From: Bodo saltans | Lineage: Eukaryota; Euglenozoa; Kinetoplastea; Eubodonida; Bodonidae | DNA: 22,778 bases | Direction: 5' to 3' | NCBI GenBank assembly: GCA_001460835.1 | Contig: CYKH01000478.1 | Span: 1 to 22,778 of the forward strand | Part shown: positions 5,998-14,589 of the stretch, in pieces | How positions within the stretch are numbered: position 1 is the first letter of the stretch | Layout: every line of letters starts with the position of its first letter | Position numbers and translations under genes: made by a program | Notes under the pieces: model-generated | Told to the model about the DNA's origin: nothing | Seen by the model: only the letters and a program-made list of their open reading frames with translations | Database searches by the model: none

Positions 5998-7461
5998 ATG
6001 TTCGCTCCACGACGAGCCTCGTTGTGTATTTGCTTTTCAAACCTAGCAGAGGAAGACCTGCGTCATTCCCTGGTGGAAGGCCTTAAGCAAAACATTCGTC
6101 AGTGGGAGGGCCACGACCGCCCCCGCTGCATGTACTGTGCTCCGTCATCTTCTACGGATGAGAACACAACTTCATCGTCTTCAGAAGGTTCAATGTCTAA
6201 CGCGTCGTCATCGCATCTCAACCCGCCTCTGGACTGGTTGTTGTGCATGCGTTGTGGCCTCGTATGCTGCGCTGACCATGCCGACATACACCACAACCAA
6301 AACATTGGGTGTGTCTGCAGTGGCCCAATCAATGGAGCCGCACTCCGAGACGAACCCATATCAAATCCTGAGGCTCACTCTTGTTTTTTTGCTTTGCGCA
6401 CATCTCAACACCCTGCGTTGGCGTCGTGTCGTTCATGCTCTTCATGTGTTGCTGGGACGGCGCTACTTCCACGTTTGAGTGACACCACTCGAAGATTTCT
6501 TTGCGATTTGGATGCAACCCACCGCGTCCCGTTGGAAGAAGGCCACCTTCACGGCCTCCCAAACGTGTTGGGCCACTGCAGTTTCATGAACGCCGTTCTT
6601 CAGTGCTTGGTGGCAATGCCATCGTTGCATCAGTCACTGATGAACTATGCTGGCCCATTCAAGGAATCTGGCATCACTGTTCAGTGGTTTCGTGCCTACC
6701 TCATGGGAGAAGAAGCCCACAACAAGCGTGCACTTACAGACAGCTTGCATGAATCCCACCGCCGCGGCATGGCGTTGGATGATGACGATTACCGAGGAGG
6801 TGAAGAGGATTGCTGCATCTATTGGGATTTCGTGCTGAGTCAGCTTGAGCGTGACCTCTCGCAGTCGTCGAATCCCCAGCTCGCAGGCGGATTACACTCA
6901 AAATTCGCCAGCACCGTGATGATAGTGGACAACTGCGGAGAGCATCAAGCGTTCGGATTACACATTTCGTTTCCCTCACCTGCAATGGGACCCGTCAGCG
7001 CTCCAAGTTCAAGTGCTGATGATCCCCCTCTTACCCTGCAAACGCTGCTGCCTCTCATTGGTGTGGAGACAACGCTAGAAAGCTTCCAGGCCGACGCGGT
7101 TGTCGCCATCTTGCTGCGCCGCTTTTCATTGCTCCCGAATCACTCGACAGTGAAAGATTGCCGGCCTGTGACGTTTCCTCGATATATTGCTGCGACTTCC
7201 ACGACTCGCCGACGCCTGTTGAGTGTCGTTGCTCACCGAGGCGCTCTGTCAACAGGCCACCACCATGCTTACGTGCGCGATACAGCGGTGCAACCTCATC
7301 GTTGGATTCTCTATGACGACCTTCGTGCGCAGATCGTTTCGGAGGACTTGGTGCTCAGCGAGCCTTGCGCATCCATTTTGATCTACGGTCCGATCGAGCA
7401 AACGACACCCACCAAAGTGCTCAGCGGTGGTGACGTTCCTACAATTGCTTTGGCTGCGTGA
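5998..7461 (+). CDS. ZnF-UBP plus USP-family deubiquitinase with altered cysteine box
   Basis: The product is 487 residues. The N-terminus has a ZnF-UBP-like zinc-binding set, C44-x2-C47, then a Ser-rich insert, W80, C83-x2-C86-G-x2-C90, H94 and H98; this module usually binds the ubiquitin C-terminus. The USP fold follows. The Cys box is GLPNVLGHCSFMNAVLQCL (186-204). The His box is AHRGALSTGHHHAYVR with catalytic His expected at 421, and WILYDD supplies the acidic residue (D440/D441). Relative to the usual GLxNxGNTCxMN, the oxyanion-type N189 to C194 spacing is kept, but one extra residue (S195) sits between the Cys and FMN. ZnF-UBP plus USP is the layout of Ubp8/USP22-type and USP3/16-type enzymes that act on ubiquitylated histones. 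The body between the boxes is shorter than usual and lacks an obvious USP zinc-ribbon. Activity is uncertain. Confidence 0.83.
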   Translation: MFAPRRASLCICFSNLAEEDLRHSLVEGLKQNIRQWEGHDRPRCMYCAPSSSTDENTTSSSSEGSMSNASSSHLNPPLDWLLCMRCGLVCCADHADIHHNQNIGCVCSGPINGAALRDEPISNPEAHSCFFALRTSQHPALASCRSCSSCVAGTALLPRLSDTTRRFLCDLDATHRVPLEEGHLHGLPNVLGHCSFMNAVLQCLVAMPSLHQSLMNYAGPFKESGITVQWFRAYLMGEEAHNKRALTDSLHESHRRGMALDDDDYRGGEEDCCIYWDFVLSQLERDLSQSSNPQLAGGLHSKFASTVMIVDNCGEHQAFGLHISFPSPAMGPVSAPSSSADDPPLTLQTLLPLIGVETTLESFQADAVVAILLRRFSLLPNHSTVKDCRPVTFPRYIAATSTTRRRLLSVVAHRGALSTGHHHAYVRDTAVQPHRWILYDDLRAQIVSEDLVLSEPCASILIYGPIEQTTPTKVLSGGDVPTIALAA

Positions 7462-8309
7462 GATCGATGGTACGAATTGTGCTTGTGCCTTTTTTTTCTG
7501 TGGAACTGCTAGGTGGGTCGGTAAACAAAACCAAATCTTGACAGCACCACTAAAATAGCTAGCACTTGAGACAATTGATAAGAAAGCACGCACGCCATGC
7601 AAGTTCTTGCCCCTCTCTCTTATCCTTGACTTTCCCTTCGCCCCCTCATCTCCGCATATGCAAACGTTTTATTTTCCCATTTTTATGTTTGGCATTTGAT
7701 GAATTGGGTTTTGGTTTTTCCCTTGTTTTTCGAGGACGAACACTGGACGATTGAGCGACTGCTGAGAGGTGGTGTCTCGCACTCTTGTTTTGAGGCTGTA
7801 TGGTGCAAGCTAGTTTTTGAGAACATTGCTGCCCGTCACCAAGCGTCACACAGCTTTCCACATCACTTCATTTTTTTCTTTGGTGAATTTTTTGTCCCCA
7901 TTCTTCTTGGATTGGCAGCGAAGTTTTTTTAAAAAAATGTTTCTCGAAGCGCTCCTTCGGTGACACTCACTCAGCCACTTTTTGTTTTCATCTTCAAATT
8001 CATTTCTGTTTTTTCAGCTCTCACGCACACGTGTATCGCAAAACAAAATTTCGTCGGTGGCGATGCATGCTCTGCGCAGGACAGCTAAGAAAAAGCTGAT
8101 CACTTTCTTTTTTTCGCCTCTCCGGTTTGTTTTGGTATTGGTCCGTTATTTCGTTTGGTGATTTTGTGTGTTTCTTGATTCAATATTATTCCAGCTTTCC
8201 ATTTTCTACTGTGCTTAGAACATTTCATTGACATCTTTAAAGCTCTCGTCGTTCGCATGATTGATTTTTAAAAATAAAAATAAAAATCGAGCCCAAATCA
8301 AAGAGAGAA
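7462..8309. other. Intergenic region rich in pyrimidine tracts, no supported gene
   Basis: About 850 bases between the USP gene and SmE. It contains several long pyrimidine tracts, near 7483-7500, 7605-7650 (CTCTCTCTTATCC type), 7868-7912 and 8103-8123, and an A-rich stretch next to the SmE start. Small + frames exist (for example from ATG 7699 to 7932) but have no recognisable domain or good acceptor. No tRNA or rRNA signature was seen. Confidence 0.5.
8195..8218 (+). promoter_or_regulatory. Predicted spliced-leader acceptor for SmE
   Basis: Pyrimidine tract CTTTCCATTTTCTACTGTGC with the first AG at 8217-8218. It gives a 5' leader of about 91 bases before the SmE ATG at 8310. No nearer tract of comparable quality lies before the start. 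Confidence 0.42.
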
Positions 8310-8573
8310 ATGTCCTCTATTCAGCAAAAGGTGATGGTACGCCCGTCCAACGTGATTCACGGCTTTAAAGTGAAACACGAGAAAGTCTCCATTTGGTTGA
8401 CGCACGATAACAACACGCACTACGAGGGTTACATCATCGGATACGACGAGTTTCTGAATTTTGTAGTTGACGAGGTTGTAGAGGTCAACAAAAAGACTAG
8501 CAAGACGATCGAGCTGGGAAGGATCTTGCTCAAAGGCGAAAACGTTGCACTGATTCACGCCATTGGGGTGTGA
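8310..8573 (+). CDS. SNRPE: Small nuclear ribonucleoprotein E (SmE), spliceosomal Sm-ring subunit
   Basis: The product is 87 residues, the standard length. Sm1 motif region: VSIWLTHDNNTHYEGYIIGYDEFLNFVVDEVVE, with the conserved IIGYDEF-x-N-F/L core (IIGFDEYMN in human SmE). Sm2: LGRILLKGENVALIH, with the diagnostic LKG-E/D-N-V/I. The N-terminus QQKVMVRPSNVI matches SmE QKVMVQPINLI, which separates it from other Sm and LSm paralogs. SmE is part of the heptameric ring around the U-rich site of spliceosomal snRNAs; in kinetoplastids these serve trans-splicing as well as rare cis-splicing. The start is the first ATG, and the whole protein is covered by the family. Confidence 0.95.
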   Translation: MSSIQQKVMVRPSNVIHGFKVKHEKVSIWLTHDNNTHYEGYIIGYDEFLNFVVDEVVEVNKKTSKTIELGRILLKGENVALIHAIGV

Positions 8574-8620
8574 CATCCTTGGCGTGATGTGTGTTGTGTG
8601 AACCAAATATATCTCTTTTT

Positions 8621-8652
8621 GAGTTCCTTCGAAGGCGAGTTCCTTCGAAGGC
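8621..8652. repeat. Tandem 16-bp duplication containing two palindromes
   Basis: GAGTTCCTTCGAAGGC occurs twice back to back (8621-8636, 8637-8652). Each copy contains the perfect 10-base palindrome CCTTCGAAGG. It lies about 50 bases after the SmE stop, in the probable SmE 3' UTR, where tandem hairpins could affect mRNA stability or polyadenylation (inference). Confidence 0.9.
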
Positions 8653-8813
8653 AAATGAATCTGATGATGTCGCTAATACTTTGCTTCCTTTTTTTTGAAT
8701 TACTTTCCGTTGGGCACACTCAGAGAGAAAGGTTTGGTTTGATAATCACCCCCACTTTTTTGTGTGAGGTTCATCACAAAACAAAACGCTTTTCACTCGA
8801 GAACACACAAAAA

Positions 8814-10355
8814 ATGGGCTGCTCCTCCTCGAAAGCTGCAACAGAAAAGAACTTGGCCCCCGATTGGAAAGAGCCATTGTCGAGAGCAGAAACGCCCGAG
8901 GTGCAAGTACCAGCAGACTCTTCCTCGGCTGCAACGAGCGCGCCACTTCATCGCTCAAGAAGAGAAAGTAGCGCGCAACACTATCTAGCAGACAAATTCA
9001 CCAATGATGATATCAAAAAGAAACTTCAACAAAAGGCCCACATTTATCGTGTAGTACTTACAGGTGGCCCATGTGCTGGTAAATCCACAATGTTGTCAAT
9101 GATTCAAACGAAATTTGCGCAGCGTACCGGCATAAAAGTTTACACTGTGCCCGAGGCAGCAACGCTCCTTGTTGGAGGAGGTTTAGAATGGAAGGATATG
9201 ACGTACGAGAAAGTCATTGAGTACCAATTAGCCCTCCTGCGAGTCCAGGTTTCCTTAGAAGACCAGTTGTATGCGATTGCCCGTGCGAACAACCAAACAT
9301 CGCTGATTGTTTCCGATAGAGGCTGCATGGATGGGAGAGCGTACTGCTCGCCTGAGCAGTTCTCCACAATTCTTCAACGTGGTGGATGGGATCTGGAAAC
9401 ACTGCGTGACGAGCGGTATGACGCAGTGGTCCACATGGTCAGTGCAGCGATTGGCGCTTCCACATTCTACAATTTCGATAACCCCGCACGCTTTGAGAAT
9501 GTTGAGGAGGCAGTCATCGCAGATGAAAAGCTTCGCCAAATGTACATTGGACACCCGTTGTTGCGCGTGTTCGATAATTCTACGTCGTTTGACAGCAAGC
9601 TTGAGCGGGTGATGCAATTTATCGGCAACTTGATTGGCCATGAGTTTCCCCACAACACCACGCGCCGTTTTGTTCTGAGCAAAGCCCCCCTTGAGAGCGC
9701 AATCGATATCCCGTTTGTACGCGCCCGAGTGACAATCACCGTCCTCAACAACAGCACAGAAGACGAAGTCATGCAAGTGATGAAGCGCGAGCAGGATAAT
9801 TCCTGTGTCTATTTCTACACATGCATCAAGAGGAAAAGAGAGTCTGTAGCACCACCACCAGCAATCAAGGAACAAAAACATGATCAACCGCTAGAGATTT
9901 CATCGTCTGGGTCGGAGCCGACCACAAGTGGAGAAAATATTGCGGTCAACGGCGACGATACGGATCCCGAGAACGAAACGTCAATGTCCATGGGAATGGA
10001 GGGCACAATGCGACTTGATGAAGATTCCGCAATGAAAAGTGAGCATAGAATATCTGCCCGAGAATACGCCAGCCTCCTCCATCAGCGTGATCCAAGTCGG
10101 GTTGATGTCGTGAAGGACAACATTAGCTTCGTGTACCATAGCCACTACTGTGAGGTGGCGACGTTTGTTGCGCCAACATGGACGATCGGCCGCTCAACGC
10201 TGTATGTGGATTGCGAGGATTCCAAAGCACCCATTGAGCTGCCGAGCTTCTTAGTCGTTGAACACGAAAGAAGAAGTGGATGGGGCTCATCATTCCAAAT
10301 TTCTAGCGAAACGCACGCGAATAGCTTTCGTGGCAGCCACTCCCCCAATCGGTGA
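8814..10355 (+). CDS. N-acylated P-loop NTPase with CYTH-like C-terminal domain (TTD14-like)
   Basis: The product is 513 residues. N-terminus MGCSSSK fits N-myristoylation (G2, S6) with palmitoylation at C3, a pattern used for flagellar and plasma-membrane targeting in kinetoplastids. The P-loop is VVLTGGPCAGKST (K90), followed by the VPEAATLLVGGG strand and IVSDRGCMDGRAY (D168-R-G), which match the AAA_28/NadR-type P-loop family. The region from about 275 has FVRARVTITVL, a low-complexity Ser/Glu insert (345-410), then ISAREYASLLHQRDPSR and PIELPSFL, resembling the CYTH/triphosphate-tunnel-like half of Drosophila TTD14. TTD14 is reported to bind GTP and phosphoinositides and to regulate ion-channel trafficking. 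The start was chosen at ATG 8814 because of the acylation motif and the upstream acceptor (AG 8767-8768); an upstream non-ATG extension is unlikely. Confidence 0.82.
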   Translation: MGCSSSKAATEKNLAPDWKEPLSRAETPEVQVPADSSSAATSAPLHRSRRESSAQHYLADKFTNDDIKKKLQQKAHIYRVVLTGGPCAGKSTMLSMIQTKFAQRTGIKVYTVPEAATLLVGGGLEWKDMTYEKVIEYQLALLRVQVSLEDQLYAIARANNQTSLIVSDRGCMDGRAYCSPEQFSTILQRGGWDLETLRDERYDAVVHMVSAAIGASTFYNFDNPARFENVEEAVIADEKLRQMYIGHPLLRVFDNSTSFDSKLERVMQFIGNLIGHEFPHNTTRRFVLSKAPLESAIDIPFVRARVTITVLNNSTEDEVMQVMKREQDNSCVYFYTCIKRKRESVAPPPAIKEQKHDQPLEISSSGSEPTTSGENIAVNGDDTDPENETSMSMGMEGTMRLDEDSAMKSEHRISAREYASLLHQRDPSRVDVVKDNISFVYHSHYCEVATFVAPTWTIGRSTLYVDCEDSKAPIELPSFLVVEHERRSGWGSSFQISSETHANSFRGSHSPNR

Positions 10356-11144
10356 GTGAAATTCCTTTACCACGACGACAAATAGAAACGACCTGCGCTG
10401 CTTCAGCTCAAAAGAGAAAAAAGAGTTGTTTTTCGTTCGCTTCTGATGATCGTCTTAAGCTAGCTTAGTGGAGCTCTTTGCAGCAGTTTTCGTCGCCGTC
10501 TTTCCTGCGCCTTTTGAAGTTCACTTTACTCGGACAAAACGCATCTTGGATGATCAGGCAGGCATATCACCCTTTCGGTTTCGAGATGAAACATAGGTGA
10601 CACTACTGTGGTTGGAGCTGGGACAACTTCACTTTTTTTTTTTTTTGATATCGCGCACATTTTATTTTCTTGTGCCTCCTCTCCTTTATTATTCGCTAGA
10701 TATTGGGAGGCAATTTAGTGTTCCAAGACTGGTGTCAATGGAAGTCATTGTGAATCAAATATGCAACGAAAGTCACAGCCAGACATGAAAGAGCAAACAA
10801 AAACCTGAAACAAAGCATACACACACACAAAAAGACTCACCAAACGGTGACGTTCAACGATCTGATGGCAGTCAAACAAGCAAACAAACAAAACAAACAG
10901 AGGCGAAATAACTCAAAAAAAACGAACAGAATATCGTGCTAGAGTGTGTCTGTGATCAAATTTCTTCGTTGTTGTTCCACACCCCGTCATTGTACTTGTA
11001 CCGAAGTGACGTCCTCCGCTCATTGTAAGCTGCCTTTCGCTCAATGGCATCCAACATTTTTCCCGGTGCGCCTGTTGTTGGAATTTATCAAAGGAAAAAA
11101 AACCCCAAAACAAGACTTGTAAAAAAACATAACAAAACACGAGA
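10356..11144. other. Intergenic region, 0.8 kb, low complexity, no supported gene
   Basis: Contains a run of 14 T (10633-10646), a short CA repeat (about 10819-10830) and an A/C-rich CAAACAAA stretch (10873-10900). A pyrimidine tract at 11056-11079 followed by AG at 11092-11093 is a plausible acceptor for the downstream ZNF598 gene. Short + frames (for example 10597-10788) are hydrophobic translation of T-rich DNA and not credible. Confidence 0.5.
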
Positions 11145-13178
11145 ATGGCACCAAAAGCTTTAACCAAAGGAAGTACTGCAAAGCACGAAACATCGACAAT
11201 TGCACTTGATTGCCTGGTATGTGCGGAGCCGTGCGCAATCCTTGGCGTATTTGCAAACTGTGGTCATTTCTTGTGCTACAGTTGCGCGTTAAGGATTCAC
11301 GCTCTCGACGGGAAAGGTTGTCCTGTGTGCCGTGTCACATCGACACAACTTTACGTCACAATGAGAGCCCCCAAAGAAGAGGATGGTTTTGATGTCGAAG
11401 TGGAGCTTGCAGATATGAAGGACGGCACGCTATGCATCCAAGACAAGTTTCTGAAATGCGTCATTGACAACCAGAAACTAGCAGAGCATGTCCGCAAGCT
11501 GTACGAGTTTACCTGTCCGATGGCACAGTGTTGGCGGAACGGGCAGCAGGAGCCTTTTGTTCAAGAACAGATGCTGAGAGATCATCTTCAGTACGACCAT
11601 CAGCTTCGATATTGTCGTGTCTGCTTGAAGGATCGTCGCGTCTTCCTATCTGAGCAACATGTGTATTTGGAAAAGGAGTATGATCAACATCTTCAGGGAC
11701 GTTGTCCCATCGACTCATCCTCATTTCAAGGACACCCTCCATGCAAATTCTGCAACAACGAACGCCATTACGATGGCGAGCACTTGCTGAAGCATATGCA
11801 ACATGCGCACTTTTCTTGTGATGTGTGCAACCGTGGTGAATTCACGTTTACGTACTACAAAAATCGTGATAAACTCCTTGAGCACTTCCAGCGAGCTCAC
11901 AAACTATGCGACCACAGTGACTGTGCTCACATGGACCCGATGCTTCGCGTTTTCCATAGTGATCTTGAACTCCAAGCGCATCGTCAACGAGCTCACAATA
12001 TTGGCAGCCGCAGTGGTGTTTCCCTTGATGCTCTTGGATTCCGTTTCTCGTACGCCGCTGATGCTCCCAATACATCGACGCAAGGAAGCGGTGCGGCTGT
12101 TTCTACAGTCCCATCCACGGGTGCAAGCACACACGCGTTGAAAATAACATTCGATCATGTCTCGAGAAGAGAAGAAGTGGATACCATGCCGAATGTCACG
12201 TCGTCCACGGCAGCGATAAGCTCAAACAATAAAAATAGCCGAAGAGGGAAAGCGCCACCAGTGACCGGTGCCGGACGCAACGATGAGGAGTCGAAGAAGC
12301 AAGGAGTGCCACTCGCGTGGAAAGATCCCCAGCTAGAGCTCCGACCAATAGTTGTTTCCGTAGAGCGCCTAGTACATTCCCCGATGACGAGTTCAACATC
12401 GAAGGCAGCAGCAATGCCGTCATGGGGAACCGCCCCTGGAGCTGCTCCCGCCATGTCATCACAGTCATCATCACGAGCGGGCGAGCCGACAACACGGGAA
12501 AAGGAGCAAGACTTCGACCAGCTCCTCCACAAATACATCCCAAATCCAACCTTACTTGTCCACTTCCGGCACACGTGCTCAGATTACCTAAGTGGCCGCA
12601 TCCTTGCTGTGGAATTCTTGACGCAGCTTGAGAGCACCTTTTTTGCGAAACGACTTCATGAGTTGGAGATTTTCTTTCCGTACCTCGTTGCAGTGATCCC
12701 CAACGCAATTAAAGCCGAGGCACTCGCAACTGTAAAGCAGATGCGCGGTGCACCTGAGATACAGCGCCAGCAAAGGATAAAAGAGGAGGAGGATGCAAAG
12801 AAAAGTGGAACAAGTGGCGCGCGGACTGGTGCGCCGTTGTCAGAGATGGAGGAACGCTTGCTGCGTTCGCGTCAGGATATTGCACGGCTAAGCCAAGCAC
12901 AAAACAAAAAGAAGCCAGCATGGGCATCACAAGCTCCAGCTGCTGTTGCCGCCGCGAGCCCCACAACCACGAGCCGCACAGCGCAGCAGTTGGACTACCC
13001 AACTCTTGGGAGCACGTCTTGGGGTGGTGGCCGCTCAGGACAGTCATCAGTGGTGCCACCCCCGCCGGCTCACGTGAACCCAAATGAGTTCCCCACGTTA
13101 CCAACTACGTCAAAGAAGGCCCATCATCAGACAGCGAAGCCTTTGACGAAAAATAACGCGTGGTTTGGAACAAAATAA
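11145..13178 (+). CDS. ZNF598: ZNF598/Hel2-type RING E3 ubiquitin ligase
   Basis: The product is 677 residues. The N-terminal C3HC4 RING has C23-x2-C26, C39-x-H41, C44-x2-C47 and C59-x2-C62 (NCGHFLCYSCALRIH, GCPVC). A series of C2H2-like fingers follows (about 110-290), including the family hallmark HPPCKFCNN...YDGEHLLKHMQHAHFSCDVC and a further KLLEHFQRAH unit. The middle is Ser/Ala-rich. A helical FHTC/HELEIFFPYL domain lies near 475-540, and the C-terminus has LDYPTLG and EFPTLPTT (F/Y-P-T-L motifs) as in ZNF598. ZNF598/Hel2 recognises collided ribosomes and ubiquitylates small-subunit proteins such as eS10 and uS10 to start ribosome-associated quality control. The ATG is the first in the frame, with an A-rich leader. 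Confidence 0.93.
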   Translation: MAPKALTKGSTAKHETSTIALDCLVCAEPCAILGVFANCGHFLCYSCALRIHALDGKGCPVCRVTSTQLYVTMRAPKEEDGFDVEVELADMKDGTLCIQDKFLKCVIDNQKLAEHVRKLYEFTCPMAQCWRNGQQEPFVQEQMLRDHLQYDHQLRYCRVCLKDRRVFLSEQHVYLEKEYDQHLQGRCPIDSSSFQGHPPCKFCNNERHYDGEHLLKHMQHAHFSCDVCNRGEFTFTYYKNRDKLLEHFQRAHKLCDHSDCAHMDPMLRVFHSDLELQAHRQRAHNIGSRSGVSLDALGFRFSYAADAPNTSTQGSGAAVSTVPSTGASTHALKITFDHVSRREEVDTMPNVTSSTAAISSNNKNSRRGKAPPVTGAGRNDEESKKQGVPLAWKDPQLELRPIVVSVERLVHSPMTSSTSKAAAMPSWGTAPGAAPAMSSQSSSRAGEPTTREKEQDFDQLLHKYIPNPTLLVHFRHTCSDYLSGRILAVEFLTQLESTFFAKRLHELEIFFPYLVAVIPNAIKAEALATVKQMRGAPEIQRQQRIKEEEDAKKSGTSGARTGAPLSEMEERLLRSRQDIARLSQAQNKKKPAWASQAPAAVAAASPTTTSRTAQQLDYPTLGSTSWGGGRSGQSSVVPPPPAHVNPNEFPTLPTTSKKAHHQTAKPLTKNNAWFGTK

Positions 13179-13409
13179 GACTTCGCTCGTGGTCTCTTTT
13201 TCGGAGCTCACAACACGATCTTGTGCTTTAATGAAACCTCCCACACCACTTCTTTTTTCCCCCAATACCGAGAGTGACCAGAGCTTGGCCCACTGTCGCT
13301 TCGCACAAACGGAAAATAAAACGTTGGACCTTGAACATATGAACAGTAGTTTTTCCTTTCGACCCGCATTGAATCATTGTTGACGGTTGCAGTGTAGTAA
13401 CAAACCGAA

Positions 13410-13420
13410 TTTTTTTCAAG
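13410..13420 (+). promoter_or_regulatory. Predicted spliced-leader acceptor for the calyphosin-like gene
   Basis: TTTTTTTCAAG: a short T tract ending in AG at 13419-13420, three bases before the ATG at 13424. If used, the native leader would be only three bases long. Confidence 0.35.
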
Positions 13421-13423
13421 GAA

Positions 13424-14455
13424 ATGTCGAAGCTTAATTCCACGATGTTTGATGGCGTGAACCGAATTGACCGCACTGATGTCATAAAGTTCCGCGCAAC
13501 GCTCGTGAGCCACGATTCGCGTGATGTGCATCGCGAATTTTCCGGCAGCTACTTCCCCCGATGGCATGCGTTGTACGTGGACGAAGTGCGAGTGATCAAC
13601 GGCCTTCCTCGACTGAACGTTGCCTATCCGTTTGACACCTACAACAAAGAGGACGGCAGCCCTTTCTTAGCGGGAGACTTCATCGTCGGGAATCGCATCG
13701 AAATGAGTTCTGCCCCCACGAATCAACGTGACGACAGTGCGCGCACATTTGTCATAACGCAGTCTGATGTTAGCCGACTCTACAACACTGACTTTCTCAC
13801 GGCAACCCTCCCGCTGTGCCGGGGGACGTTGTACCGTGCAGTACTTAACAATGTCTCTGAAGAAGTTGCGAACGACTTGGTGGCGATTCGCGACGCATTC
13901 ATTCGCCAACACGGCGGTGTCGTAGAACTTGGCATCAAGGCCGTGGGAAAACAATTCCGTGCCCCGTTGGATCCCGCAGGCCACCGATTGGTGTTGGCAA
14001 GTACGTTAGAGCAAGCAGGAATAGCGTGCGGCGTTGCGCTAAGCAAGAGCCAGATTCAAGCAATCATTTCTGCATTTTCTCCATCGCCCACGGTTGCTGG
14101 CGCTATCCGTTTAGAAGACGTGCTCGAAGTGATGCGCGGGCCAATGTCAGAAGGCAGAGTGTTTGTGGTTCAAAATGTGTTCCAGCACTTGGACTACGAC
14201 GGAGATGGTATTTTGAGCATCGCCGAAATTAGCGCCAAATTCGCCGCGGGAGCGCACCCCGAGGTGCGTAGTGGCGCGTTGACTGCAGATCAACTGCGCA
14301 AGGGCTTCCTGGCCACTTGGGATGCCAATAATAGCAGCGCAGGCAAGGTGACCTACGCAGAGTTTGTCGATTACTACAGCGGCATCAGCGCGACGATTGT
14401 CGATGATGCGCAGTTTGAGGCGGCTGTCCGATCTTCATGGAAGATTATTATTTAA
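13424..14455 (+). CDS. Calyphosin-like EF-hand protein with an added N-terminal domain
   Basis: The product is 343 residues, longer than calyphosin (about 190-210). Residues 150-343 follow calyphosin: a helix beginning LVAIRDAFIRQHGG, a degenerate first loop (RAPLDPAGHRL), EDVLEVMRGPMSEGR, a canonical EF-hand D257-Y-D259-G-D261-GILSIAE268, a fourth degenerate loop (WDANNSSAGKVTYAEF) and the end VDYYSGISATIVDD then a SWKI tail. Calyphosin proteins are often axonemal or microtubule-linked calcium sensors. Residues 20-150 are not part of the usual protein; FLAGDFIVGNRIEM with RTFVITQSDVSRLYN resembles the second half of a DM10 domain of EFHC-type ciliary proteins, but only loosely. Only one of the four loops keeps all calcium ligands. 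The start follows a T-rich acceptor. Confidence 0.85.
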   Translation: MSKLNSTMFDGVNRIDRTDVIKFRATLVSHDSRDVHREFSGSYFPRWHALYVDEVRVINGLPRLNVAYPFDTYNKEDGSPFLAGDFIVGNRIEMSSAPTNQRDDSARTFVITQSDVSRLYNTDFLTATLPLCRGTLYRAVLNNVSEEVANDLVAIRDAFIRQHGGVVELGIKAVGKQFRAPLDPAGHRLVLASTLEQAGIACGVALSKSQIQAIISAFSPSPTVAGAIRLEDVLEVMRGPMSEGRVFVVQNVFQHLDYDGDGILSIAEISAKFAAGAHPEVRSGALTADQLRKGFLATWDANNSSAGKVTYAEFVDYYSGISATIVDDAQFEAAVRSSWKIII

Positions 14456-14589
14456 CGAGAAGCTCTCTTTCCTGAAACTCTTTGGTTGACTTTCCAACAA
14501 AAGAGCGGGAACAAACACGATGATGTACATGTACTCTAGGGATACGAAAGACAAAATTAGAATCACACGGCAAAAAGAAAGCAACACAT

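Noticed and set aside
7695-7766. Possible C/D-box snoRNA (TGATGA near 7695 and CTGA near 7762)
   Set aside because: Boxes of this length occur by chance; no terminal stem or C'/D' pair was found.
7699-7932. Small + frame of 77 residues in the USP-SmE gap
   Set aside because: Hydrophobic translation of T-rich DNA, no AG acceptor between the nearest strong tract and its ATG, no family resemblance.
8589-8813. 75-residue upstream extension of the TTD14-like frame
   Set aside because: Non-ATG start, T-rich hydrophobic translation, and the downstream ATG gives a textbook acylation motif after an acceptor.
9255-9887. 210-residue open frame on the - strand
   Set aside because: Lies wholly inside the TTD14-like coding region, has no recognisable domain, and the + frame has clear P-loop and acylation motifs.
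10873-10900. CAAACAAA-type A/C-rich motif also seen after the amidoligase stop (18888-18912)
   Set aside because: Simple-sequence similarity; too low in complexity to call a shared regulatory element.
12196-12708. 170-residue - strand frame
   Set aside because: Antisense to the low-complexity middle of ZNF598; no domain features.
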